A DNA stretch of 64,000 nt from Methanobacteriota archaeon (GTDB taxonomy: Archaea > Methanobacteriota > Methanobacteria > Methanobacteriales > Methanobacteriaceae), in NCBI GenBank assembly GCA_023436175.1, contig JAEZKE010000047.1:4018-68017 (forward strand), in the 5' to 3' direction. A program made the translations under genes and the position numbers. This document shows, one piece after another, positions 49,512-58,546 of the stretch. Within the stretch, counting starts at the first letter, position 1. The number at the start of each line of letters is the position of its first letter. Under the pieces are notes generated by a model, which was not told where the DNA came from, made no database searches, and saw only the letters and a program-made list of their open reading frames with translations.

Positions 49512-50272
49512 TATACATGTCAGGTAAATTCCAAGATTATTTAATGAAACATAAATCTTCATTAGAGGGATTAATCCCACATATATATGGATTTTTGACT
49601 GAAAATATGTTAGAAGCTCAAATACAAGATTTATTTCCAAAAAAAGCTAAAATTAAAATCGATGATTCTGAAGTGGATGAATTTTTTGAAATAGTTAAAA
49701 ATCATCATGAAAAAGAATTTGAACGAAAAGGTGTTATTGAAGATAAAGCAAAGTCAAGCTTATTCATCGTTACTCTCTCTGTAACATTAATTTTAGGAAG
49801 TTTAAATTTTATTAATGTAGATAAGATCATGTTTCCTAAATTTTTATTAGTATTTTTGATTATTGGTGTTATTTACATTATTTTCTCTGGAATTACAGCT
49901 ATTAAAGCTCTTCATATGAAACCATATAATGATATAGTTATTAATAGTCTTATTATAGGCGAAGATTATGATAATTTAACTGCGGTCAAAATGCCGAAGA
50001 AAACAGAATTAAGTGAAACATATGAATGTATTAGACTTAATCAATTACTAACAATTATCAAATCTAACTATGTTGAAGTAACGTTTTTAGGTATAAGAAA
50101 TGGATTGATATTGGTAGCCACTTTTTTTATTTTAGATGCTATTAACATTATTTTTCCAAATTGTATAGTAAATATTTTAGTATGGATATTACCATTCATT
50201 TTAATGTCCTTTGTGTTAATTAATTTTTTAATGATATTGCCATTTATTTCAATATTCTTCGTGTTAATTTAA
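49508..50272 (+). CDS. Four-TM membrane protein of the graspetide cassette
   Basis: 254 residues. ATG 49508 overlaps the ligase stop (ATGA), so the two are translationally coupled. The first ~83 residues are soluble and charged (EVDEFFEIVKNHHEKEFERKG); TM1 ~84-103, TM2 ~111-133; a cytoplasmic segment of ~60 residues; TM3 ~195-218; TM4 ~221-253. No transporter ATPase or protease motif. It may be the export channel, an immunity protein or the membrane target of the peptide. Family not recognised by name. Confidence 0.75.
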   Translation: MIYMSGKFQDYLMKHKSSLEGLIPHIYGFLTENMLEAQIQDLFPKKAKIKIDDSEVDEFFEIVKNHHEKEFERKGVIEDKAKSSLFIVTLSVTLILGSLNFINVDKIMFPKFLLVFLIIGVIYIIFSGITAIKALHMKPYNDIVINSLIIGEDYDNLTAVKMPKKTELSETYECIRLNQLLTIIKSNYVEVTFLGIRNGLILVATFFILDAINIIFPNCIVNILVWILPFILMSFVLINFLMILPFISIFFVLI

Positions 50273-50475
50273 TTCTTTAACATTTTTCATTTTTTAAACT
50301 TGTATAACAATAACATTAACTAAAATAGACTCTATTTTTAATAGGTTATATCTAAATTAACCAATTACATTAATAAATTAAATATTTCTAATTATGAAAG
50401 GATTATATTTAATTTTATATATAGTTAAGTTGAATATTATTTAAATTGAACATTAAAAGGAATTTACCGATTAAA

Positions 50476-50607
50476 TCGTGAAAAATTTATATAATCTAAT
50501 TAAATTAATGTTGTAAAAACGTTATTTTTCTTTCTAAAAACAGAAACTATATTTTAAGGTATTAAACCCCCCTAAACATTACATTTTCATAGGATCGTAA
50601 ATCAAAT
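50476..50607. repeat. Left copy of an imperfect ~130-bp direct repeat flanking the restriction-modification pair
   Basis: Contains ATTTATATAATCTAATTAAA, then TTGTAAAAACG, then TATTTTTCTTTCTAAAA, ending with TACATTTTCATAGGATCGTA. The same blocks in the same order recur at 52717-52855. It lies ~90 bp upstream of the methylase start. Confidence 0.85.
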
Positions 50608-50699
50608 GTTAAAGCATAAATTATTTGAATCAAATCTGTTATTAGTAAAATTAAGCTAATTATATATTATCTCTAAAGATAGTATCTGGAGTGAATTAT

Positions 50700-51656
50700 A
50701 TGCAGACAACTTTATTTGACACAGAATCGACTAATGAATTAACTAGTGCAAAGCCTTTTTTAAAATGGGCTGGTGGAAAAACTCAATTATTACCTGAGTT
50801 TGAAAAGAGATTGCCCACATCTATAATTAAAACCAAAAAAATTGATAGTTATATTGAACCTTTTATGGGTGGAGGAGCAATGTTCTTTTTCTTAAAAAGA
50901 AATTACAATGTAAAAAATTCTTTTTTGTTTGATATTAATCCTGAGTTAATAGTTGGCTATAAAACAATACAAAAAAACCCTAAAGAATTAATAAATCGGT
51001 TATGTCAAATGGAAGAAGATTTTCTCAAAAAATCAGAAGAAGATAGGAAAGAATTTTATTATGATGTTAGAGAAAGCTATAATTCGCAAATGAACGGTTT
51101 TGATTATGATAATTATGATGATGAATGGATAAAAAGGACAACCTATCTTATTTTCCTAAATAAAACTTGTTTTAATGGACTTTTCAGGCAAAATAAAAAG
51201 GGAGGGTTTAACGTTCCATTTGGAAGATATAAAAAGCCTACTGTTTGTGATGAAAAGAACATTAATGAGGTTAGTATAGCTTTAAGAAATACCAAAATAT
51301 CTCATGCTGATTTCTCTGAATCAGAAAAATATATAGAAAATGGTAGTTTTGTTTATTTAGATCCGCCTTATCGTCCTTTAAATACCACTTCTAGTTTTAC
51401 AAGCTATTCTAAAGATGGATTTGACGATAAAGATCAAAAACGATTATCTATTTTCTTTAAAGAGATGGATGAAAGAGGTGCATTATTAATGCTAAGTAAT
51501 TCAGATCCCAAAAATGAGAATCCTGATGATGAATTTTTTGATAATCTATATAATAATTATAATATTGAACGAGTCCCTGCAAAAAGACATATAAACTGTG
51601 ATGCTTCTAAAAGGGGACAAATAAATGAAATAATAGTTAGAAATTATCAACAATAA
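50700..51656 (+). CDS. DNA adenine methyltransferase, D12 class (Dam/DpnM-like), GATC-type
   Basis: 318 residues from ATG 50700 (TGGAG 8 nt upstream; the GTG at 50691 abuts the ribosome binding site). Alpha-class order: AdoMet-binding FLKWAGGK (residues 20-27) first, catalytic DPPY (221-224) later. FIEPFMGGGAMFF and LIFLNKTCFNGLFR fit the Dam/DpnM/MboIA group that methylates N6-A in GATC. It protects the host from the adjacent DpnII-like nuclease. Recognition of GATC is inferred from both partners. Confidence 0.9.
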   Translation: MQTTLFDTESTNELTSAKPFLKWAGGKTQLLPEFEKRLPTSIIKTKKIDSYIEPFMGGGAMFFFLKRNYNVKNSFLFDINPELIVGYKTIQKNPKELINRLCQMEEDFLKKSEEDRKEFYYDVRESYNSQMNGFDYDNYDDEWIKRTTYLIFLNKTCFNGLFRQNKKGGFNVPFGRYKKPTVCDEKNINEVSIALRNTKISHADFSESEKYIENGSFVYLDPPYRPLNTTSSFTSYSKDGFDDKDQKRLSIFFKEMDERGALLMLSNSDPKNENPDDEFFDNLYNNYNIERVPAKRHINCDASKRGQINEIIVRNYQQ

Positions 51657-51671
51657 CATAGGGATGTTTTT

Positions 51672-52547
51672 ATGGTTAAATATGATATTCTTGGTTTTAA
51701 AAGTAAGGAAGACTACGTAGATTACTTCCTTAAAACTCTTCTTGAGACAAATCGAACATATAACTTTTATGTAGATTGGGAAAAAGTAAAGAGAAATGTT
51801 ACAAAATGTGTTACTGAAATTAGTATCTTAAATGCACTATCAAAAATTGAAAGCCATGAAAGAAAAGATAAATTAAGAGAAATAATTCAAAAATATCCTG
51901 AAGTAATCCCTATAATTCCTTTAATAATTGCAATAAGAGATAAAAATATTGTAGTTTTAGATATAGGTGATGAGTTATTTTTTAAAGAAATTAGCTTTGT
52001 TAAAAAACTTAAAAATGAAGAAATAGAAGATATCATAGATTTCTGTGATAAATCAGGTATCATCGATTTATTTGGTGAAATCAATGATTTGTATGCTTAT
52101 ATTTTAGGTATGGAAGTTGGTTTAGATTCAAATGCTAGGAAAAATCGAAGTGGAAAAATTTTCGAGCAGATATTAGAGTTATTTTTGAAAAAGAAAATAA
52201 GAGAATCTGATAAAAATCTTACTTTAAAATCTCAAGATGGAAGTATACAATTAGAACGGAAAAAAGTACCTGATTTTGTAATATATGAAAATAATGTGCC
52301 TAAAATATTAATAGAATGTAATTTTTATAGTTCAACAGGTAGTAAACCAATAGAAACTGCTAATTCATATATTGATCTCCAAAAGAAAATTGATGAAAAA
52401 GATTTGACTTTCATATGGGTAACAGACGGTCTTGCATGGAGAAAAATGCATAAAACTGTAAATACATCTTTTAATGAAATTGAATTCCCAATAAACTATC
52501 GTATCTTAGAGAAGAAATTTGATGATTTATTAAATTATGTATTGTAG
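51672..52547 (+). CDS. DpnII/MboI-family type II restriction endonuclease
   Basis: 291 residues. DpnII-family blocks are visible: NFYVDWEKVKRNV near the N terminus, MEVGLDSNARKNRSGKIFE in the middle, and the nuclease part KKVPDFVIYENNVPKILIECNFY (quoted here only by its ends PDFVIY and ILIECN). It begins 16 bp after the methylase, so this is a two-gene restriction-modification operon. Predicted to cut unmethylated GATC. Confidence 0.88.
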   Translation: MVKYDILGFKSKEDYVDYFLKTLLETNRTYNFYVDWEKVKRNVTKCVTEISILNALSKIESHERKDKLREIIQKYPEVIPIIPLIIAIRDKNIVVLDIGDELFFKEISFVKKLKNEEIEDIIDFCDKSGIIDLFGEINDLYAYILGMEVGLDSNARKNRSGKIFEQILELFLKKKIRESDKNLTLKSQDGSIQLERKKVPDFVIYENNVPKILIECNFYSSTGSKPIETANSYIDLQKKIDEKDLTFIWVTDGLAWRKMHKTVNTSFNEIEFPINYRILEKKFDDLLNYVL

Positions 52548-52716
52548 AAGTTAAAAAGTTTAAATTTTTTTGTTTAAATACTTACTAAAGTCTGAAAGAT
52601 TTTATTTGACAGAAAGAACCATATTGAACTTCTATTGTAACATTTAGTAAGTATCAAATTGTTTCTTAAATATTTATATCTTTTAAATCCACATTTTTTT
52701 AATTTATCAAATTATG

Positions 52717-52855
52717 TCGTAAAAAATTTATATAATCTAATTAAATTAATATTGTAAAAACGCTATTTTTCTTTCTAAAATCGGAAACTAATTTTAATAG
52801 ATTAAACTAGCTAAACCTTACATTTTCATTAGATCATAAATAAATATAAATTGTA
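52717..52855. repeat. Right copy of the ~130-bp direct repeat
   Basis: Matches 50476-50607 along its length with scattered substitutions and short indels; ATTTATATAATCTAATTAAA is identical in both. It lies ~100 bp upstream of the DUF460 start, so it may be the original upstream region of that gene and the left copy a duplicate. Confidence 0.85.
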
Positions 52856-52955
52856 TTAATCCATATTATTAATCAAATAAAACAATATTTAAAATATTAT
52901 ATTTACCTTATAATCCGTATTTACACCAAGAAACAGGCATTCAGGAGGAAATTAC

Positions 52956-54353
52956 CTGGTTTATAAGAACGTAGGAAAAACTGAAGAAGTTGAAAACTCA
53001 AACTTATTTTTAAATTCTAAATCTTCACAGGAGAGACAAAAGTGGCTTATTGTGGGTTTTGATCCGGGATTAACTGTAGGAATAGCTATTTTAGATCTCT
53101 CTGGAAATGTGATTGCAACCAAGAGCTGCAAGGAAATAGCCAGAGCTGAAGTAATAAAATTCATTATAAGTCACGGGAAGACCGTTTTAATTGCTACTGA
53201 TGTTTATCCTGTTCCTAAAACAGTTAGGAAGCTTGCATCGACACTTAATTCTAAGATATATTCTCCAAGTAAAACATTTACCGTCAGCTCAAAGACAGAA
53301 CTTGTAGACAGCTATCTTAATGAAATATCTTCTAATAACTATCCTGCAAATGCCCATGAAAGGGATTCGCTAGCTGCTGCTATTAAAACATACAAGCATT
53401 ATCAAAAAAAGCTTCAACAGATCGAAAGGCGTACCGAAAAATTGGGTTTAACAGTTGAGGAAGTGGATGAAATTAAAAGCATGGTCATTAAAGACCGTCC
53501 AATTACCTCTGCAATAGATGATGTTTTAAAAATCCCTGAAGGTAATGAGGATTTAGAAACTCAAATTGAAGAAATGGAAAATGATATTGAATCTATAGAT
53601 GAAGAAAAACTCAAAGGCATTGAAGAAGCTGTCCGGAAATTTAAATATAAAATAAAGTCTCAAGAAAGGCAGATACAGAATTTAAAGAAGAAAAACAAGC
53701 TCCTTAAAAAAGATGTTAGACATTACAAAAAGAAGAATTCTAAACTTGCAGATAAGATAGAAAAACTGCATTATGAGTATTCAAAGGATATTCTGCGTAA
53801 AAAAGAGATATCTTCCAAGGTGTCAATTATAAAAGGGCTTCAGGAAAAATATACTCAAGAGAGGGCACGTAGAGAAAAGCTTGAGGAGAATCTGCGTTCC
53901 ATGAAAGAAATAAGGGTAATGGAATTATCTGAAAAGGCTGTCCCTGTAAAGATCATTGAATCATTCACCCGTGAAAAGATCAAAGAGGCTATGGACTACT
54001 GGACTATTAAAAAGGGAGATATAGTTCTTTTATCAAGCTCTAAAGGTGGAGGCTCTCAAACAGCGTCAATGCTGATTAATATGGGCATAAAAGCTGTTAT
54101 AACTGTAGATAAAATGTCACACCCTGCAGAAGAAGAATTTGAAAGGAATATGGTGCCTGTACTGGATGCAAACAAAATTGATCTTGAAATAATCGATGAA
54201 TTTGCAGTTATAGATAAAGATATTTTAGATGGAGAAATTGAAAACTGGAAAACACGTGTGGAAAACAGGCGAAATAAAGAAGAGAAAAAACAGCTCTTAA
54301 AAATGATAGATGAATATAGGGCTCACCGGAGAAGGCCGTCAAATGGTGATTAA
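52956..54353 (+). CDS. DUF460 (COG2433) RNase H-like/coiled-coil protein with apparent CTG start
   Basis: About 465 residues from CTG 52956. The RNase H-like fold begins KWLIVGFDPGLTVGIAILDL, so the gene must start upstream of the first standard in-frame codon (GTG 53052, inside that strand). The 32 codons before it contain no ATG, GTG or TTG. CTG 52956 lies 7 nt after a perfect AGGAGG (52943-52948). Domains: RNase H-like ~30-145, coiled coil ~220-325, C-terminal domain to 465. Family found in most archaea; possibly nucleic-acid associated. Function unproven. Confidence 0.85.
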   Translation: MVYKNVGKTEEVENSNLFLNSKSSQERQKWLIVGFDPGLTVGIAILDLSGNVIATKSCKEIARAEVIKFIISHGKTVLIATDVYPVPKTVRKLASTLNSKIYSPSKTFTVSSKTELVDSYLNEISSNNYPANAHERDSLAAAIKTYKHYQKKLQQIERRTEKLGLTVEEVDEIKSMVIKDRPITSAIDDVLKIPEGNEDLETQIEEMENDIESIDEEKLKGIEEAVRKFKYKIKSQERQIQNLKKKNKLLKKDVRHYKKKNSKLADKIEKLHYEYSKDILRKKEISSKVSIIKGLQEKYTQERARREKLEENLRSMKEIRVMELSEKAVPVKIIESFTREKIKEAMDYWTIKKGDIVLLSSSKGGGSQTASMLINMGIKAVITVDKMSHPAEEEFERNMVPVLDANKIDLEIIDEFAVIDKDILDGEIENWKTRVENRRNKEEKKQLLKMIDEYRAHRRRPSNGD

Positions 54354-54554
54354 GTTCGCCTGTAACTTTTTGATAAATGAAACCTTTGTTAATGGGTTAA
54401 ATTAAGAAAATTTGAGTAAGAGCATGGTTATTCAATTTCTATAAATTTAAGCAGTAAATTCAAATTATTTAAGATTCTAAAAATCGTATAGTCATACATA
54501 TGAATAATCTATTTTGGAATTAACTTTATTAAGCTTGAACTATTAAATTGCATT

Positions 54555-55862
54555 ATGAAAATTGCAGTTATTATTGGGACAAGGCCAGAGATAATCAAAA
54601 TGGCTCCTGTAATCGATGAAATAGAAAGACGAAATATTGATTATATCCTGATCCATACTGGACAGCACTACGATCATGAGATGTCTGATCAGTTTTTCAT
54701 CGATTTGGAATTAAGAAAACCTGATTTTAACATAGGTGTTGGCTCTGGCTCCCATGGAAAACAAACAGCAACAATGATGAATGGTATTGAAGAAATTTTA
54801 GTTCAAGAAAAACCAGATATAGTTCTTGTTCAAGGGGATACCAACGCAGTGCTTGCCGGAGCACTTGTAGCATCAAAGCTCCATATTCCTGTAGGGCATG
54901 TTGAAGCGGGTTTAAGGTCTTATGATAAATCCATGCCTGAAGAAATAAACAGGGAAATTGCAGATGTATGTTCCAAGCTTTATTTTGTACCAACCGAGGA
55001 ATCAGCAATTAACCTGCTTTTTGAAGGTATCAGTCCTAAAGATATTTTTATAACAGGAAATACCATTGTAGATACCTGCATGAGGAATCTTAAGATTGCT
55101 CAAAAATCAGAAACAAAACCGAAATTTGATTTTAAAGGGGAAATTCTTACTCTTACTATGCACAGGGCAGAAAACGTTGATAACAAAGAAAGACTTCAAA
55201 ATATCATAGATGCCTTACTTGAATTAGATGATGTAACAGTTGTTTTCCCTGTACATCCAAGAACAGTTAAAACCCTTAAGGAATTTGATATGTTTGAAAA
55301 ATTGGAAAATGCAGACCATATTGAACTTATAAAACCCGTAGGTTATCTTGATTTTTTACTCCTTCTATCAAAGTCCAAGTTTGTTATGACCGATTCTGGA
55401 GGAATACAGGAAGAAGCGATTACATTAAACGTGCCGTGCATGACTTTAAGGTATAATACTGAACGCCCCGAAACAGTTAAAGCTGGTGGAAATATCCTTG
55501 TTGGGGCAGAAAAAGATAAAATAACAGGAACAGTTAAAGAAATTCTAAATAACAGTGATCTGTACAACAAAATGAGCAGAGCTGAAAATCCTTATGGTAC
55601 TGGAGATTCCTCAAAGGGAATTCTCGATGCAATTTTAAATTTATACAATGATGGTGGACTTAAAATAACTGTACCTGAAGATATAATGAAAAACAGAACC
55701 CGCGAACTTATTGAGATCAAAGAAGATATATCTGTACAGGAATTTGAAAATGAAGATTCAACAGTGAAAATAGTATTTGAAAATGGTGATGCCAAATTCC
55801 CATCCAAAAATCTTAATTTAAATGGTAAGGTTGCATTAATCGATAGATTTAAAGCAGATTAA
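54555..55862 (+). CDS. wecB: UDP-N-acetylglucosamine 2-epimerase
   Basis: 435 residues. GT-B-fold epimerase: [62 protein letters not shown] and [10 protein letters not shown]. It makes UDP-ManNAc. Normal homologues are ~370 residues; the extra ~60 C-terminal residues (ending [13 protein letters not shown]) form an uncharacterised extension. No ribosome binding site is seen, so it may be leaderless. With wecC 217 bp downstream it supplies UDP-ManNAcA for surface glycans. Confidence 0.93.
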   Translation: MKIAVIIGTRPEIIKMAPVIDEIERRNIDYILIHTGQHYDHEMSDQFFIDLELRKPDFNIGVGSGSHGKQTATMMNGIEEILVQEKPDIVLVQGDTNAVLAGALVASKLHIPVGHVEAGLRSYDKSMPEEINREIADVCSKLYFVPTEESAINLLFEGISPKDIFITGNTIVDTCMRNLKIAQKSETKPKFDFKGEILTLTMHRAENVDNKERLQNIIDALLELDDVTVVFPVHPRTVKTLKEFDMFEKLENADHIELIKPVGYLDFLLLLSKSKFVMTDSGGIQEEAITLNVPCMTLRYNTERPETVKAGGNILVGAEKDKITGTVKEILNNSDLYNKMSRAENPYGTGDSSKGILDAILNLYNDGGLKITVPEDIMKNRTRELIEIKEDISVQEFENEDSTVKIVFENGDAKFPSKNLNLNGKVALIDRFKAD

Positions 55863-55894
55863 TTATTATATTTTGGAAATTAGATAATTGCAGT

Positions 55895-56054
55895 ATTGAT
55901 AATTAATCAGTTATCAATATTTCAAAATATTTGAAAATAACTTAATTTATTATATTTTTTTAAATTGGATAAGTTTTAATTGATTGAGGCAGTTATTAAT
56001 TAAATGACTTATAATTTCTTTAAATTAATTAAACTGTTAGTTATCAATATTTCA
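55895..56054. promoter_or_regulatory. Repeated TTATCAATATTTCA between wecB and wecC
   Basis: ATTGATAA ttaatcag TTATCAAT (55895-55918) is a perfect 8-bp inverted repeat just past wecB. Its right arm with following bases, TTATCAATATTTCA, recurs at 56041-56054, 26 bp before wecC. Candidate operator sites. Confidence 0.4.
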
Positions 56055-56079
56055 TAATTAAATAAAAGAGATAGAAACA

Positions 56080-57381
56080 ATGATTCTCGAAAATTCAAAG
56101 ATTACAGTTTTTGGTCTTGGTCATATTGGGCTTCCAACTGCAGCCCTTTTTGCAAACAGCGGTTTGCAGGTTACAGGAGTGGACATAAACAAAAGAACTA
56201 TTGAATATGTAAATAAAGGTAAAACTCCAATTATGGAGCCTGGACTTGATGAACTAGTAAGGAAAGCAGTTGAAAGCGGTAAACTCAAAGCAACCGATGA
56301 TGGAATTACTGCTTCTAAAAGTTCAAAAATTAAAATTGTAATTGTCCCAACACCGGTGGATGAATTTAAAAAATCAGACTTATCCGCAGTAAAATCAGCA
56401 TGTGAAAGCATTTCAAAAGCAATAGAGAAAGATGATCTTATCATAATAGAAAGTACTATACCTCCAAAAACCTGTGAAAATATTGTAATTCCAATACTTG
56501 AGGAAAGCGGATTAAAAGCAGGGCAAGACTTTGGGATAGCATATACACCGGAAAGAGCACTTCCAAATAACACAATTTATGAAATGACCCATAATGCAAG
56601 AGTAATTGGAGGAATCAACGAAAAAAGTACAGATACTGCTGTTTCTCTTTATGGACATATCACAGAGGGCGAAATAATAAAAGTTAAAGATTTGATAACT
56701 GCAGAAATGGTTAAACTCATGGAAAACACTTATAGGGATACCAATATAGCATTATCCAATGAATTTGCAAAGGTCTGTGAAAAACTTGGCATTGATGCTA
56801 TAGAAGCCATAACAGCCGCAAACCATCACCCTCGAGTTAATATACATACTCCCGGTCCTGGTGTCGGCGGACATTGTTTGTCTATTGATCCATACTTCAT
56901 TGTAGAGATAGCTGAACAGGAAGGAGTAGAATCAACTTTAATAAAAAATGCAAGGGCTATAAATGAAGGAATGCCAGGTCACGTTGCAGAAATTATAGTT
57001 GATACATTAAATGAGGCCGGAAAACAAATTGAAAATTCTAAAGTTGGCATATTAGGTGTTGCTTACAAGGGAAATGTGGCTGATGCCCGGGAAACACCAG
57101 CAAGACCGCTAATTGAAATTTTGGCCCGAAAGGGTTTTGATGTATGTGCCCATGATCCCCATACTTCCAGTGATTTGATAAAAAGTTTTGGTGCCAGGCC
57201 AGTAAGTATGGAAGATGTTTTGAAATGTGACTGTGTCGTGCTTATAACTGATCATGATGAATATAAATCGATTACACCTCAAATGATTGAAAACAAAATA
57301 TTCATCTGTACACGGCCAATTTTAAACCCTGATGATTTTAAACGGGAAGGCGTAGTCTTTAAAGGAATCGGACGACTTTAA
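56080..57381 (+). CDS. wecC: UDP-N-acetyl-D-mannosaminuronate dehydrogenase
   Basis: 433 residues. NAD-binding [15 protein letters not shown] at the N terminus; [14 protein letters not shown]; catalytic Cys in [29 protein letters not shown] in the C-terminal domain. It oxidises UDP-ManNAc twice to UDP-ManNAcA. Follows wecB, its substrate supplier; mfnD begins 22 bp downstream, possibly co-transcribed. Confidence 0.93.
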   Translation: MILENSKITVFGLGHIGLPTAALFANSGLQVTGVDINKRTIEYVNKGKTPIMEPGLDELVRKAVESGKLKATDDGITASKSSKIKIVIVPTPVDEFKKSDLSAVKSACESISKAIEKDDLIIIESTIPPKTCENIVIPILEESGLKAGQDFGIAYTPERALPNNTIYEMTHNARVIGGINEKSTDTAVSLYGHITEGEIIKVKDLITAEMVKLMENTYRDTNIALSNEFAKVCEKLGIDAIEAITAANHHPRVNIHTPGPGVGGHCLSIDPYFIVEIAEQEGVESTLIKNARAINEGMPGHVAEIIVDTLNEAGKQIENSKVGILGVAYKGNVADARETPARPLIEILARKGFDVCAHDPHTSSDLIKSFGARPVSMEDVLKCDCVVLITDHDEYKSITPQMIENKIFICTRPILNPDDFKREGVVFKGIGRL

Positions 57382-57403
57382 ACCTTTTCTGGAATTGATG
57401 ATT

Positions 57404-58402
57404 ATGAAAATACTTATTCTTGAATATATCACAGCTATGGGAATTGACGATCCATCATTGTGGTCTGAAGGTCAGGCAATGCTTGATGGATTTTTAGAGG
57501 ATTTTAAAGATAAAGATGTGGATTACCTAATATCTTTGGATCAGTCTATTTCTGGTAATAATTATTGTAATCCGGTTAAACTTGAAGGAGAATTAATGGA
57601 TTGGTTAGGTAAAAATATATCAAATTATGACTCATGTCTCGTAATAGCTCCTGAAGAAAACTTTATTTTATATGATATAACAAATTTCATCGAAAAAAAA
57701 GGTGTTAATGTTATAGGATCAAGTTCAGATGCAGTAATGACATGTTCTGACAAATTCAAGATGTATGAATCTCTTAAGGATAAAGTTCCCATAATCGAGA
57801 CTGAAAAAGTATTTTTTAAGGATATAAATAGTTATAAACCCTTTAATAATAAACGGATTTTAAAACCAGCTGATGGAGTTTCATGCTCAGGTATACATGT
57901 TGTAAACTCAAAGGACGAAATGAAAAAAGCTGCTTCTTTAATTGAGACCGATATTCCATATTTTATAATTCAAAACTTTATAGAGGGAACTTCAACCAGT
58001 GTGAGTTTGATAACCAATGGCAGCGAAGCAGTTCCATTAAGTCTGAATCTTCAAAATATTCATTTTTCAGACAGTGGAATAAATTATAATGGGGGGCAGG
58101 TGCCTTTAACCCATGAACTTGAAGATGAAGCAAAGGAAGCGGCAAAAAGAGCTGTAGAGTCAATAAATGGTATTAAGGGTTATGTTGGGGTTGACATGAT
58201 TTTAGGAGATGAAGTACATTTGGTTGAAATAAATTCGAGAATTACAACTCCTTATGTAGCTTTAAGGAATCTTTTGAATTTTAATCTTGGTGATGCAATT
58301 TTAGATTCCATGGATGGTAAACTACCTTCAAAAATTAATTTACGTGGAACGATATCATTTTGTAAAAAAGATGATGTCTTAAAGCTTGAAAAGATAGCAT
58401 GA
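57404..58402 (+). CDS. mfnD: Tyramine--L-glutamate ligase (methanofuran biosynthesis)
   Basis: 332 residues from ATG 57404 (a start three or two codons earlier is possible). ATP-grasp fold: ILKPADGVSCSGIHVV, IIQNFIEGTSTSVSLI and metal ligands in GVDMILGDEVHLVEINSRIT. The N-terminal EYITAMGIDDPSLWSEGQAM block and overall pattern fit MfnD, which joins glutamate to tyramine in methanofuran synthesis. The next gene is mfnF, which uses its product; this adjacency supports the assignment. Confidence 0.85.
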   Translation: MKILILEYITAMGIDDPSLWSEGQAMLDGFLEDFKDKDVDYLISLDQSISGNNYCNPVKLEGELMDWLGKNISNYDSCLVIAPEENFILYDITNFIEKKGVNVIGSSSDAVMTCSDKFKMYESLKDKVPIIETEKVFFKDINSYKPFNNKRILKPADGVSCSGIHVVNSKDEMKKAASLIETDIPYFIIQNFIEGTSTSVSLITNGSEAVPLSLNLQNIHFSDSGINYNGGQVPLTHELEDEAKEAAKRAVESINGIKGYVGVDMILGDEVHLVEINSRITTPYVALRNLLNFNLGDAILDSMDGKLPSKINLRGTISFCKKDDVLKLEKIA

Positions 58403-58546
58403 ATGCTGATTAAAGATGTCATAAATTTAATATAAATGCATTAGATTTTGAAAAGTTAAATAAAATAAATCATTGATAAAAAAATCTTAAAAATTCAGAA
58501 AATTGGAGTACAATGTAAATAATTGAAAATAAATCGAGTGATCTTT

